Source: Tropicimonas marinistellae
Lineage (GTDB): Bacteria > Pseudomonadota > Alphaproteobacteria > Rhodobacterales > Rhodobacteraceae
Assembly: GCF_001509585.1 (NCBI RefSeq)
Contig: NZ_LNCI01000011.1
Span: 1-64,000 of the forward strand
Direction of reading: 5' to 3'
Length of the DNA: 64,000 nucleotides
Numbering within the stretch: position 1 is the first letter of the stretch; each line of letters opens with the position of its first letter. The position numbers were made by a program, and so were the translations under genes. Shown here one piece after another: positions 1 through 9,081 of the stretch. Under the pieces are notes generated by a model that was not told where the DNA came from, made no database searches, and saw only the letters and a list, made by a program, of their open reading frames with translations.

Positions 1-1343
1 CAGACGCCGCAAAAGAACGCGGGAACATCGGCAAACCCGCGGAGCCGGTGGGCGACGGCGGCACCGTGCTGGCCAATGGCAAGAAACCCGTGCTCGCGAT
101 TCCCACGGTGCAGGAGTTCGACGGGATGTCGCAGAACGCGCTGGTCTTCGACCACGAGGACGCGCTGGCGCTGCGCAACGGCACGGTCGCCTTCCGCTTC
201 AAGACCGGGTCGGAGCTGTCCTACGGTGCGCTCTTCTCGAAGGACGCGACGGATTACGGCGCGGGCGGGCACCTGACCGCCTATGTGGAATCCGACGGCG
301 ACCTGGTGGTGCGGTTCCAGACGCGGGACGCCACGCATTACCTCGTTGCCTCCGACATCCTGGAGACGAAGACCAGCTACGAGTTCGCCTTCAGCTTCGG
401 CAAAGAGGGCGCGGCGCTCTACGTGGACGGGGTGAAAGTCGCCTATGACGAGGACCTGACGCAGACGCTCTACCGCAACAGCGAGGCGCTGGTCGTCGGC
501 GCGAGCGGCACGAGCAATACCCCGGGCAAGGCCGACAAGGTCAACGGCGCGTTCACCGGCAAGATCGACGATTTCGCGATCTATTCCGGCCAGCTGGAAA
601 TGAAGGCGCTCTACGGAAACGCAAAGGCCGAGGGAACCGTCAGTTTCGACGGCGAGGTTGGCAAATACCGGTTCTCCACCAACGATGGCGGATGGCTGGA
701 GGTCACCGGGAAAGGCGCGACCAAGGTCATCGGCAACAAGGCCCGTTTCCTCGACTTCGACGATCTGACGGTGCGGCCGGACGACGTGCAGGTGGGCACG
801 GGCGAGGACGAGACGCTCTACGGCACCTCGGCATCCGAGATCTTCTCCGCGGGCGGCGGCAACGATACGGTGCATGGCCAGGATCACGACGACTACATCT
901 TCGGCGGCGGCGGGGACGACCGGCTCTATGCCGGCGATGGCCGCGACATCGTGAAAGGCGGCGACGGCGACGACTACATCGACGGCGGCGCCAATGCCGA
1001 CGTGATCGCGGGCGGCGCCGGCAATGACGAGCTCAAGGGGAATACCGGCAACGACCGCCTCGCCGGCGGGCTTGGCGACGACTCGCTCTTCGGCAACGGA
1101 TGGGGCGACGGTGGCGTGAAATCCGAGCGCGACCGGGCGATCTTCGACGGCGACTACGCCGATTACCATATCGTCGCAGAGAGCTACTACAACAGCGCGC
1201 GCGGCAAGGATCAGCAGCGCCTGATCGTGACAGACAGCTATGACGGTGGCGCAGACGGCTACTACGAGGGTCGGGACCTGCTTTACGACATCGACTTCCT
1301 GGTCTTTGATGACCGCACGGTTGCTGTGGCCGATATCGTCTGA
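1..1343 (+). CDS. LamG-like / RTX calcium-binding secreted protein (5' partial)
   Basis: The reading frame is open to the left edge (first full codon at 3), so the N-terminus lies outside the window; the GTG at 48 is only an internal possible start. Counting from 48, residues about 25-190 form a concanavalin/LamG-like jelly roll (motifs AFRFKTG, GALFSKD, LYVDGVKV, GKIDDFAIYSG). Residues about 250-360 carry glycine/aspartate nonapeptide RTX repeats (GGGNDT, GGDGDDYIDGG, GGAGNDELKG). The last 70 residues resemble the C-terminal tail common in type I secreted RTX proteins, ending VFDDRTVAVADIV. From the family, RTX repeats bind Ca2+ and fold outside the cell after export by an ABC/TolC-type system; a LamG module usually binds glycans. 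No secretion genes are in view. The ligand and full length are unknown. Confidence 0.85.
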   Translation, partial: DAAKERGNIGKPAEPVGDGGTVLANGKKPVLAIPTVQEFDGMSQNALVFDHEDALALRNGTVAFRFKTGSELSYGALFSKDATDYGAGGHLTAYVESDGDLVVRFQTRDATHYLVASDILETKTSYEFAFSFGKEGAALYVDGVKVAYDEDLTQTLYRNSEALVVGASGTSNTPGKADKVNGAFTGKIDDFAIYSGQLEMKALYGNAKAEGTVSFDGEVGKYRFSTNDGGWLEVTGKGATKVIGNKARFLDFDDLTVRPDDVQVGTGEDETLYGTSASEIFSAGGGNDTVHGQDHDDYIFGGGGDDRLYAGDGRDIVKGGDGDDYIDGGANADVIAGGAGNDELKGNTGNDRLAGGLGDDSLFGNGWGDGGVKSERDRAIFDGDYADYHIVAESYYNSARGKDQQRLIVTDSYDGGADGYYEGRDLLYDIDFLVFDDRTVAVADIV

Positions 1344-1363
1344 AGCGGGCGCGGTGACGCGTG

Positions 1364-2788
1364 TCAGGCGACCGCGCGGAACCGCGCGGTTGCCGGATCG
1401 CAGCGGTAGCGCGGCAGAAGTTCGTCCAGCCGGTCCAGCAGGTCCAGCACCGAGGCGATGATGTAGCGCGCCGTTTCGTCGGACATCAGCACCGAGAAGT
1501 TCAGCCGCACCCAGCCCGGTTTCTCAAGCTCGTGACCTGCCGCGAGTTCGCGCTGAAGGTCGCGCGAGGCGGCACGGCCGATCCCCAGCAGACGGTGGGC
1601 ATAGGGGCCGGCGCAGGCGCAGCCGCCGCGGGCCTGTATCCCGTAGAGATCCGACAGCATGCGGGTGAACAATTGCTGGTGAACCGGCTGGCCAGACGTG
1701 TCCCGCACCAGCATGGAGAAGATTGGCAGGCGGCGGGCGGTGTCGCAGCCCAACAACGTGAGTTGCGGGTGGCCGTGCCAGGCGGCGAGCGCCATTGCGT
1801 TCAACTCGGCCTCGCGCGCGTCGAGGCGCGCCTGCCCGATGGCCTCCTTGACCAGGAACACGAGGGCCGCGCGGATGTCTCCGACGATGTTCGGCGTGCC
1901 GGCCTCCTCGCGCGCCGCGAGATCGCTGGAATAGCTGTGCGCCCAGGGGGACACGAAGGAAACGGTTCCGCCGCCGGGCCAGCTGGGCCGCTGCCGGTGC
2001 ACGGCGCGGCGGCGCAGAACCGTCACGCCGGAGGCGCCCGGACCGCCGGGGAACTTGTGCGGCGACAGGACGATGGCGTCCTTTGCTGCGGCACCTTCGC
2101 CCATGTCCATGTCGAGATAGGGTGCGCCACCGGCGTAGTCCCACACCGAAAGTGCGCCATGTCGCTTCAGTGCAAGCGTGACCGCGCGGTCGTCCGTGAC
2201 AATCCCCGTTACATTCGAGGCGGCGGAGAAGCTGCCGATCTTCAGATCGGCCGCATCATATTGTTCCAGAGCGATTTCGAGCGCCTCAATGTCCGGCCCG
2301 CCGTCCGGCGCTTCGGGGATTTCGACGACCTTCGCCTTGCTCTCCCGCCACGGGAGGATGTTCGAATGGTGCTCGTAGGGGCCGATGAAAACCACCGGGT
2401 TCTGCGCCTCTTCGACGCCCAGCAGCGTCACCAGCCGGTTGAGACCCGCCGTCGCACCGGCGCCGGTGAAGATGACCGCGCAATCGTCGCCCGCCCTCGT
2501 CAGCCGCGCGATCTCGGCGCGCGCGGCATTGCGAAGCCGGGTCATGTAGCTGCCGCACCAGGAGGCCTCGGTATGGCTGTTGGCGTAGAAGGGCAGCACA
2601 TGCGCGGTAACGAATGCCTCCACCTGCTGCAGTGCCCGCCCGGAGGCAACGTAATCCGCGTAGACCAGCCGCACGGGCCCATCGAGGCCCGGTATCGCCA
2701 CCCCCTCCCCGATCAGGCCGGCCTGAAGCTTGGCGATCACGTCGTCGGATTGGAGATCGGTTTTGAACTGGTCGAGCGGTGCAGGCAT
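1364..2788 (-). CDS. Aminotransferase class V-fold PLP enzyme (cysteine-desulfurase-like)
   Basis: A 474-residue PLP-dependent enzyme of fold type I, class V. The Schiff-base lysine is visible in SPHKFPGGPGASGV. An N-terminal YANSHTEASW segment and a C-terminal GGCACAGPYAHRLLG loop resemble cysteine desulfurase/selenocysteine lyase relatives. Start chosen at the ATG at 2788 (MPAPLDQF) because AAGGGAG lies just upstream; an ATG at 2845 would run into the intergenic regulatory DNA. It is divergent from an Lrp/AsnC regulator, a layout typical of regulator plus amino-acid-catabolic target. Class V covers desulfurases, kynureninase-like and serine-glyoxylate enzymes, so the substrate is open. No Fe-S assembly genes are adjacent, which argues against a housekeeping IscS/SufS role. 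Confidence 0.8.
   Translation of the reverse strand: MPAPLDQFKTDLQSDDVIAKLQAGLIGEGVAIPGLDGPVRLVYADYVASGRALQQVEAFVTAHVLPFYANSHTEASWCGSYMTRLRNAARAEIARLTRAGDDCAVIFTGAGATAGLNRLVTLLGVEEAQNPVVFIGPYEHHSNILPWRESKAKVVEIPEAPDGGPDIEALEIALEQYDAADLKIGSFSAASNVTGIVTDDRAVTLALKRHGALSVWDYAGGAPYLDMDMGEGAAAKDAIVLSPHKFPGGPGASGVTVLRRRAVHRQRPSWPGGGTVSFVSPWAHSYSSDLAAREEAGTPNIVGDIRAALVFLVKEAIGQARLDAREAELNAMALAAWHGHPQLTLLGCDTARRLPIFSMLVRDTSGQPVHQQLFTRMLSDLYGIQARGGCACAGPYAHRLLGIGRAASRDLQRELAAGHELEKPGWVRLNFSVLMSDETARYIIASVLDLLDRLDELLPRYRCDPATARFRAVA
1367..1394. terminator. Strong hairpin at convergent gene ends
   Basis: ACCGCGCGG (1371-1379) and CCGCGCGGT (1382-1390) are perfect inverted copies. The flanking bases pair further (1367-1370 with 1391-1394, one G-T wobble), giving about 13 paired positions around an AA centre. 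It lies 24 bases past the stop of the RTX gene and inside the last codons of the facing aminotransferase gene. There is no T-run on either side, so it is not a classical intrinsic terminator; a bidirectional 3'-end or RNA-stability role is inferred. Confidence 0.4.
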
Positions 2789-2871
2789 GGATGAACACTC
2801 CCTTTCCGCCAAGAATGCACCCGTCGCCCGTTGAAAACCTCCCACAATTTGCTAGAATTTCGCGAGTTTAT

Positions 2872-2885
2872 CTATCATACGATAG
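2872..2885. promoter_or_regulatory. Candidate Lrp/AsnC operator palindrome
   Basis: CTATC-ATAC-GATAG is a perfect 5+4+5 inverted repeat in AT-rich DNA, ending five bases before the regulator ATG at 2890 and about 85 bases upstream of the divergent aminotransferase start. Lrp/AsnC proteins bind short AT-centred palindromes of about 15 bp, often in the shared promoter they autoregulate. Its position next to the start codon would suit autorepression. Assignment is by position and symmetry only. Confidence 0.4.
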
Positions 2886-2889
2886 GCAA

Positions 2890-3351
2890 ATGGCTGAAAA
2901 TATAGATCATATTGACCGGGCCATTCTTCGCGCGCTTCAACGCGATTCCGCCCTGTCCCAGCGGGAACTGGCGGAGGCCGTCGGGATCTCGCAGAACGCG
3001 TGCTGGCGGCGGCTCAAGGCTCTCAGGGATACAGAAATCCTTAAAGGCAGCACGGCCCGCGTGGACCGCAAGGCGCTCGGGCTGGGGCTCGTGGTCTTCG
3101 TCATGCTGCGGACCCGCCACCACTCGGCCGAGTGGCTGGATACGTTCCGCCGCCACGTGCAGACGATCCCCGAAGTCGTGGATTTCTTCCGTATCGGCGG
3201 CGACTACGATTACCTGCTGAAGGTCGTCACCGAGTCGATGGACAGCTACGACGCGGTGTACCAGCGGTTGATCTCGAAGGTGGAGCTGGATTCCGTGACG
3301 TCGTATTTCGCAATGGAATCAATCGTCGAGCAGCGTCCGCTGCCGCTCTAG
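2890..3351 (+). CDS. Lrp/AsnC family transcriptional regulator
   Basis: A 153-residue protein with the two-domain Lrp/AsnC layout. An N-terminal winged helix-turn-helix spans about residues 1-60 (DRAILRALQRD, LSQRELAEAVGISQNACWRR), and a C-terminal RAM/effector-binding domain about 65-150 (LGLVVFVML, FFRIGGDYDYLLKVV). Start set at the ATG at 2890 (MAENIDHID), which begins the conserved HTH; an upstream in-frame ATG would add 37 non-conserved residues across the operator region. Divergent from the class V aminotransferase, which is its likely target with an amino acid as effector (inference). Confidence 0.92.
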   Translation: MAENIDHIDRAILRALQRDSALSQRELAEAVGISQNACWRRLKALRDTEILKGSTARVDRKALGLGLVVFVMLRTRHHSAEWLDTFRRHVQTIPEVVDFFRIGGDYDYLLKVVTESMDSYDAVYQRLISKVELDSVTSYFAMESIVEQRPLPL

Positions 3352-3474
3352 CACGCAATCGCGGAGCTACCGGAATTCTGCAGACCGTCCTTGTCCACAT
3401 AGTGGATGAACCGCTGGGGCCGGTTCGATAGACTCGCGTCGGGGCGTTCGCTGACGTCCCGAAAGGAGTTTTTC

Positions 3475-4782
3475 ATGGCACGAACCCGTTTCCTCGGAGA
3501 CCTGTTGTCCAACCTCTACGGCCGCGGCCGCTGGAGCGCCAACGGCACCGACCGCCGGCCGATCGAAGAGATGTGCATGGCGCTGCTGTCCACCGTGGGC
3601 GAGGTTGCCGGCCTGCGACTCGCCTCGGCGATTTTCGACAAGTACCGCGCCATGTCACGCGACGAGAAGTTGGCCTTCTTCACCTTCCTCAACGAAGAAC
3701 TCGATGTCGATGCCGCGACGGTCGCGGGGCTGGCGCAGGCCTATGGCGAGGTGCCCACGACCGAGAATTTCGCGGCACTTGTACGCGCCGCCGAACCCGG
3801 ACGGCAGGAATTGTTCCGCCGGCTGCACCAGGCGCCCGGCGCAACGGCGGAATTGGTTGCGGCAAGGGTGGACCTTCTGGAGATGCTGAAGGAGCGGCCG
3901 GACCTCCGGCGAACCGACATGGATTTCGTCCACCTGCTGCGCAGCTGGTTCAACCGTGGGTTCCTGAGAATCGAGCAGATCGACTGGAACACATCGGCGG
4001 AGCTGCTGGAGAAGGTCGTCGCCTACGAGGCGGTCCACGAGATCCACGACTGGGACGATCTGCGCCGCCGCCTGCACCCGGCCGACCGGCGCTGTTTCGC
4101 CTTCTTCCACCCGACGATGCCGGACGAGCCGTTGATATTCGTCGAAGTGGCGCTGACCAAGGGCGTGCCCGGGTCGATCCAGGCATTGCTGGAAGTGGAG
4201 CGGGAAGAGCTGCCGCCCGAGGAGGCGAACACGGCTGTCTTCTACTCGATTTCCAATTGCCAGAAAGGTCTCAAGGGCGTCTCGTTCGGCAATTTTCTCA
4301 TCAAGCAGGTGGTGACGGAGTTGTCGCAGGAACTGCCGAAGCTCGACACGTTCGTCACGCTCTCGCCGCTGCCCGGGTTCAACCGCTGGCTGGAAACGCT
4401 CAAGGGCGATGCCAAGGCCGAAACGGTGCTGGCAGGCGCGGCCACGGACGCGGAGGCCGAGGCTTTTGCCGCGCGCTACCTGCTGGAAGCAAAACGCCCG
4501 GACGGCTATCCCCGAGATCCGGTCGCGCGTTTCCACCTCGGCAATGGCGCCATGGTGCACGATGTTCACTCCGGCGCCGACACGAGCGCGAATGGCATGG
4601 CGCAGTCGAGCGGCGTAATGGTCAACTACCTCTATGACCGGGCACAGACGGAGAAGCGCCACGAGAGCTTCACGGCGGACAAGAGTATCGCCGCCAGCCG
4701 CGCCGTGCGATCCCGCGCCCGCTCCGAGAAGGGCGCGCCGACGGTGCCGGCGCCGGCGGAGACGGAGACGGAGACGGAGTGA
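3475..4782 (+). CDS. Malonyl-CoA decarboxylase
   Basis: A 435-residue protein matching the MlyCD family: malonyl-CoA to acetyl-CoA plus CO2. Recognisable blocks are YEAVHEIHDWDDLRRRL, CFAFFHPTMPDEPLIFVEVAL, the GVSFGNFLIKQVV block and LSPLPGFNRWL. The N-terminal half is the helical domain and the C-terminal half the GNAT-fold catalytic domain. ATG at 3475 follows a good AAAGGAG, whereas an ATG at 3406 lacks one. The last residues are a low-complexity Pro/Ala/Glu/Thr tail encoded by tandem GAGACG units (about 4758-4779). It stands alone: no malonyl-CoA synthetase or malonate transporter is adjacent, so a role in malonyl-CoA turnover rather than dedicated malonate use is possible. Confidence 0.92.
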   Translation: MARTRFLGDLLSNLYGRGRWSANGTDRRPIEEMCMALLSTVGEVAGLRLASAIFDKYRAMSRDEKLAFFTFLNEELDVDAATVAGLAQAYGEVPTTENFAALVRAAEPGRQELFRRLHQAPGATAELVAARVDLLEMLKERPDLRRTDMDFVHLLRSWFNRGFLRIEQIDWNTSAELLEKVVAYEAVHEIHDWDDLRRRLHPADRRCFAFFHPTMPDEPLIFVEVALTKGVPGSIQALLEVEREELPPEEANTAVFYSISNCQKGLKGVSFGNFLIKQVVTELSQELPKLDTFVTLSPLPGFNRWLETLKGDAKAETVLAGAATDAEAEAFAARYLLEAKRPDGYPRDPVARFHLGNGAMVHDVHSGADTSANGMAQSSGVMVNYLYDRAQTEKRHESFTADKSIAASRAVRSRARSEKGAPTVPAPAETETETE

Positions 4783-4898
4783 CCTCCCACCCGCCCCTTG
4801 CGCGGGCAAGGCATTGATCGAGCAAAGGGTTCCGTTGATTTCCGCACAAACACCGCTAGGGTGACCCGACACGTCCATCGGGCCCGAACCGGAACGTT

Positions 4899-5741
4899 AT
4901 GCGTTTTGTCAAAGAACCACTCTTTCATTTCCTTCTGCTCGCCATGGCGATCTTTGCCTATTACGCGTGGCAGTCGCCGTCCGGGCCCGCCGACGACCGC
5001 GCGGACCGCATCGTCATCGACGATCAGGATGTGAACAGACTGCTGGAACAATACCGCTCCACCTGGCGTCGCCCGCCCACGGCGGAAGAGCTTGAACGCC
5101 TGGTCGATAGCCTTGTGCGGGAGGAGGTGCTGGTCCGGGAGGCACGGGCCATGGGCCTCGACGCTGGCGACAGCGTGATCCGGGGCCGGCTGACGCAGAA
5201 GATGGATTTCCTGACGACATCCATCGCGCAGTCGATGGAACCGGAGGAATCGGCGCTGCAATCGCATCTCGCAGCCAATCCGGAGCGCTTTCTGCAGGCC
5301 GGGAAGCTCGCATTCGAGCAGGTCTTTCTCGGCGCGCAGGCGGAGCCGCAGAGCGTGGAGGAACTCCGCGCGGCGCTCGATGGCGGGGCCGACCCGGCAA
5401 CGCTCGGCCAACGCTCCCTGCTGCCGCAGCAGGTGCCGCTTTCCCCGCAGCAGGCAATCGACGCCACCTTCGGCCAGGGCGTCTTCGCCGCGCTCGAGGA
5501 ACTGCAGGAAAGCGCGTGGCAGGGACCAATCCGGTCCGGCTACGGCGACCATCTCGTCCGCATCGTCGCGCGGGAACCGGCGCGGCTTCCGGAGCTGTCG
5601 GAAATCGAGGAGGCGGTGCTCTTCGACTGGCAGCGTGAAATGTCGCAAACATTGTCGGAGGCGCAGGTCGCGACCCTCGCGGATCGTTACGAAATCGTCA
5701 GGCCAGACCTCTCCGACTGGTCCGGAGACGTGCTGCAATGA
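4899..5741 (+). CDS. Peptidyl-prolyl isomerase (SurA/PpiC-type, membrane anchored)
   Basis: A 280-residue protein with one N-terminal membrane anchor (about residues 8-25, FHFLLLAMAIFAYYAW), a SurA-like helical chaperone segment (RLVDSLVREEVLVREARAMGLD) and a divergent parvulin-like region (about 125-235; LAFEQVFLG, ATFGQGVFAALEEL, GYGDHLVRIV). It should act in the periplasm on folding of envelope proteins. Its stop overlaps the next start by four bases (ATGA), so it is translationally coupled to the HupE/UreJ protein. Parvulin catalytic residues are not clearly conserved, so a chaperone role without isomerase activity is possible. Confidence 0.8.
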   Translation: MRFVKEPLFHFLLLAMAIFAYYAWQSPSGPADDRADRIVIDDQDVNRLLEQYRSTWRRPPTAEELERLVDSLVREEVLVREARAMGLDAGDSVIRGRLTQKMDFLTTSIAQSMEPEESALQSHLAANPERFLQAGKLAFEQVFLGAQAEPQSVEELRAALDGGADPATLGQRSLLPQQVPLSPQQAIDATFGQGVFAALEELQESAWQGPIRSGYGDHLVRIVAREPARLPELSEIEEAVLFDWQREMSQTLSEAQVATLADRYEIVRPDLSDWSGDVLQ

Positions 5742-6751
5742 TGCCGCTTCGTCGGCTTTTCCTGGCCATGGCGCTTCTTGTCGCGAGCCTGTGCAGCGCG
5801 TCCGGACACGCGCTGGAGCCGGGTTTCCTGGACATCCGACAAGTGGCGCCGGAGAGTTTCCGGGTGTTCTGGCGCAAGCCGGATGTGAATGGCGCGCCCA
5901 TGGCGATCGACGCGGTCCTACCGGAAACCTGCGCGCCGAACATCGGGCCAGACCCGCGCCACGACGGAGCCGCCTGGGTCGCGGCCTGGGTGAGCACCTG
6001 CCCGGGCGGAATTTCCGGTCAGGTGGTCGAGATCGACGGGCTGGAGAGCCAGCGAACCGACGTGCTGCTACGGCTGGAGTTCCTTGACGGCGGGGCGGGC
6101 AGCCATCGGCTGACGCCGGATGTCACGACATACACAATCCCGGAAACGCCATCGACGCGCGAAGTGTTCAGCAGCTATTTCCAGCTCGGGTTCGATCACA
6201 TCCTGCAAGGGCTCGACCACCTGCTGTTCGTCTTCGCGCTGTTGATGCTGATCCGCGACCCGTGGCGTCTTGTCGGGGCGGTGACCGCGTTTACGGTGGC
6301 GCATTCCATAACGCTTGCCCTGGCGACGCTCGGCCTGCTCTCGGTGCCCGGACCACCGGTGGAGGCAACGATTGCACTCTCCATCGTGTTCCTGGCGGTC
6401 GAGATCCTGAAGCAGGAAGAGGGGCAACAACGGCTCAGCCAGCGGTTTCCGTGGATTGCGTCCTTTGCCTTCGGCCTCCTGCACGGGCTCGGGTTTGCCG
6501 GTGCGTTGAGCGAAATCGGGTTGCCCGCTGGCGATATCCCGGCGGCCCTGCTGGCCTTCAATGTCGGCGTCGAGGCCGGTCAACTCGCGTTCGTCGCGGC
6601 TGTTCTCTCGGCGGCGGCACTCGCCCGCGCCGCGCTTCCGTCCCTGCTCGCCGCGTTGCGAACCCCGCATGCGCCCGGATCGACGGCCATGGGATATGCC
6701 ATCGGCAGCACCGCAACACTCTGGCTCGTCCAACGTGTGATGGCATTCTGA
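5738..6751 (+). CDS. HupE/UreJ family membrane protein
   Basis: A 337-residue protein. An N-terminal signal peptide (about 1-26) is followed by a periplasmic beta-rich domain to about residue 145 and then about six membrane segments. The family motif is visible as LGFDHILQGLDHLLF near residues 149-163, with VAHSITLA and LHGLGFAGAL further on. HupE/UreJ relatives are proposed nickel/cobalt permeases beside hydrogenase or urease genes, but neither enzyme is here. The C-terminal domain with a long N-terminal periplasmic part corresponds to the HupE_UreJ_2 subgroup, whose substrate is unknown. Coupled to the PPIase by ATGA overlap. Confidence 0.85.
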   Translation: MMPLRRLFLAMALLVASLCSASGHALEPGFLDIRQVAPESFRVFWRKPDVNGAPMAIDAVLPETCAPNIGPDPRHDGAAWVAAWVSTCPGGISGQVVEIDGLESQRTDVLLRLEFLDGGAGSHRLTPDVTTYTIPETPSTREVFSSYFQLGFDHILQGLDHLLFVFALLMLIRDPWRLVGAVTAFTVAHSITLALATLGLLSVPGPPVEATIALSIVFLAVEILKQEEGQQRLSQRFPWIASFAFGLLHGLGFAGALSEIGLPAGDIPAALLAFNVGVEAGQLAFVAAVLSAAALARAALPSLLAALRTPHAPGSTAMGYAIGSTATLWLVQRVMAF

Positions 6752-6970
6752 GCCGTGCTCAGGCCATTGGGATCCCGGCTGTAATTCTCCGAACGCGGCC
6801 GTCCATCGAGAGGGCGGAAGCGCACAGTCGCCTGATGCCACCTAATCGCCAGCCCGGCGGGGCGGACCGGCGATGCGCGGCGACCTGACGGCCTTAGATT
6901 CCGCGCGGGAAACGGCGTGCTCGAACGCGGGGCCCGTCGACGCCTTCGGGGCTACCGGGCCTCGTCCCGC

Positions 6971-8899
6971 CTACCCTTCCGGTCCGTACCAGATCGGCGA
7001 TGTATAGGCGCGCTCCTGATGGGAGGTTTCCGCGCCTTCGGGAATCGCGACACCGAACCGGAGCGCATCGTAGGCGACCCACCGCGGCGTCGGAATTTCC
7101 AGCACGCGGGCATAGTAGAAGGCCTTCTGCGACGCATCGAATTCCGGATCGGTCCAGACCGTCGCCAGTTCGGCCGCGCCGATGGTGTTCGTGTATCCCG
7201 CGGCTTCCACGTCCACCGTATTGCCGACGGCGGGCAGCTTCCCGTCCGCGTCCGGCTCACGCCCCTGCGACCAGGCGACGTCGAATACCTTTTCCTGGAG
7301 ACCGCCCTCGGCGTCCATCCATCCCTTTACGATTTGGATCCGGTCGAGGTTTGCGCCAATCGGATCGCGCAGCGCATAGACCATGAAGGTGGGCGCTTCG
7401 GCACCGTCGGGCGCGGCGCGCAGGTCGCTGCCCATGGGCACACCGCGCTCGTACCCGGCGAAGGCCGCCTGGCGGGAGCGCAGGTCGTTCTCGGTGAAGT
7501 CCCAGCCGCCGAAGAAGCGCACCATCATGCGCGGCCCGGTCGTGGCGTAGGTCTCCCGGCGCTTCATCGCATCCCAAAGCGCGTGGCGGGTGTTTTCCTC
7601 CGCCCAGACGCCCGTGTAGCCGGACGCCACCAACTCGTAGCCTTCGAAGGCGCCGATGTCGGTCTTGGTGAACGGGTGTTGCATGCGGTTCGGGTTGGGC
7701 TCCGCGTTCGTCGCCTTGCCGAAGTAGTTGTCGGAATCCGCTGTCGCGAGCGATGTGTGGCTGTCCGTCGACCCCACCGCGCCGAACTTGTACGGGTTGG
7801 TGCCGAGTTTCGTCTCAAGCGCCATCCCCTGCTTGAGCGCCTCGCGGGCATATTCGCCCTTGAGCATCTCCGGTGTCTTGGCTTCGGTCAGGTCGAGGTT
7901 GCCGACGTCCCATGTCTCGTAATCGGCGAATTCATCCTCCGGGCTGAGCGCCGGATGCGCCTCGCCGTCGCCCTTGATCTGGGTGAACTCATAGAGCGGC
8001 TCCCATTTTCCGCGCAGAGCGGCATAGTTCTCGTCGATCGGTGCGCCGGTGTATTGCTGTTCGGTCGGGAACATCAGGCCGTTGGAGAGGTTCCCGTTAT
8101 GCGCCAGCGCGAAAACGCGCCCGCCGGTCTTTTCCTCGTAGGCTTCCAGCCAGGCATAGAGATCGAGCGGGTCGGTGGAGCCGACCGGCGGCTGGGTCAC
8201 GATGGGTTCCACCATCAGCGCGCGGTCACCGTTGTCCCGCAGAACGACGTTGCGGTGCAGGTTGTTGCCCTTGACCAGCGAGGTCCATTCGAAACCGATG
8301 AACGCGGTGAAAATGCCCGGTTCGTTGTACTCCTCCGCCTTCTCCACCACCGTTTCCCAGACCGAGGCATAGATCGGCGAACCCGGTGAATACTGCGCCA
8401 TCAGGTCGGGGTCGATCTTGCCCTGCGAGAAGGTGGTGATCAGATCGAGCGCGGCGGCCGCGCTGGCCTCCCCGCCCTCGGCAAGCGCCTCGGCCCAGGC
8501 GCGGCTCTGCTCCACCTCCATGACGTTGGGTTTCTGGTCGCGCATGTCGAAGATCAGGCCCATGCCGTCGGAATGGTCGGTCAGCACCATCCAGTCGAGC
8601 GGCCGGGCGAGCTTCACCGGCTGGCCGGTTGCGGCCATCACCTGCTCGCCACGGGCGAACTGGTAGGCCGTGTCATGGCCGGTGGTGTTGCCGAAGAGAC
8701 CGGCATCCATCGAGTAGCCGGTGTGAAGATGGGTGTCGCCCCAGAAGACACGGCTTGGAAAAGACCGCTCGGCATAGGGGGAATAGGCTTTGCCCGGGTA
8801 CAGACCCTGGATGGATTCCTCGGACGGAATGAATTGCGCGGCGGCGGGCATCGCCAACAGACAGGCGATACCGGTCACGACGGACGCACGAATGAACAT
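6971..8899 (-). CDS. DUF3604 domain protein (exported, PHP-like)
   Basis: A 642-residue protein with a signal peptide (about 1-22, cleavage near PAAAQF). Start at 8899 (MFIRASVV) follows GGGAGG. The body is the DUF3604 family: early [16 protein letters not shown] and [11 protein letters not shown] carry His/Asp residues like those of PHP-type metal phosphoesterases. [20 protein letters not shown] and the C-terminal end ([14 protein letters not shown]) are also typical. The enzymatic reaction of the family is not established; a periplasmic metal-dependent hydrolase is the usual guess. A decayed copy of the C-terminus of a second family member lies at about 29790-30127. Confidence 0.9.
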   Translation of the reverse strand: MFIRASVVTGIACLLAMPAAAQFIPSEESIQGLYPGKAYSPYAERSFPSRVFWGDTHLHTGYSMDAGLFGNTTGHDTAYQFARGEQVMAATGQPVKLARPLDWMVLTDHSDGMGLIFDMRDQKPNVMEVEQSRAWAEALAEGGEASAAAALDLITTFSQGKIDPDLMAQYSPGSPIYASVWETVVEKAEEYNEPGIFTAFIGFEWTSLVKGNNLHRNVVLRDNGDRALMVEPIVTQPPVGSTDPLDLYAWLEAYEEKTGGRVFALAHNGNLSNGLMFPTEQQYTGAPIDENYAALRGKWEPLYEFTQIKGDGEAHPALSPEDEFADYETWDVGNLDLTEAKTPEMLKGEYAREALKQGMALETKLGTNPYKFGAVGSTDSHTSLATADSDNYFGKATNAEPNPNRMQHPFTKTDIGAFEGYELVASGYTGVWAEENTRHALWDAMKRRETYATTGPRMMVRFFGGWDFTENDLRSRQAAFAGYERGVPMGSDLRAAPDGAEAPTFMVYALRDPIGANLDRIQIVKGWMDAEGGLQEKVFDVAWSQGREPDADGKLPAVGNTVDVEAAGYTNTIGAAELATVWTDPEFDASQKAFYYARVLEIPTPRWVAYDALRFGVAIPEGAETSHQERAYTSPIWYGPEG

Positions 8900-9081
8900 A
8901 GAAGGCCTCCCACGGCTCAATGGACGTGCAGGCTTGGCGCCTGCCTTGTTGAATCGCTGGGAGCATACCACGAAATCCGGAGAATCTGCCCGCGACCCAA
9001 ATGCGCGATCCCTGCGGTATTCCACGGCGACGCGACGCGGCGGTGGCGGGAAGTTCCCCTGGGGCGCGCGCGCGTCGCCGC

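Noticed and set aside
1361-2794. A 477-codon plus-strand frame opposite the aminotransferase gene
   Set aside because: Same shadow effect; the minus-strand product has a full PLP-enzyme motif set.
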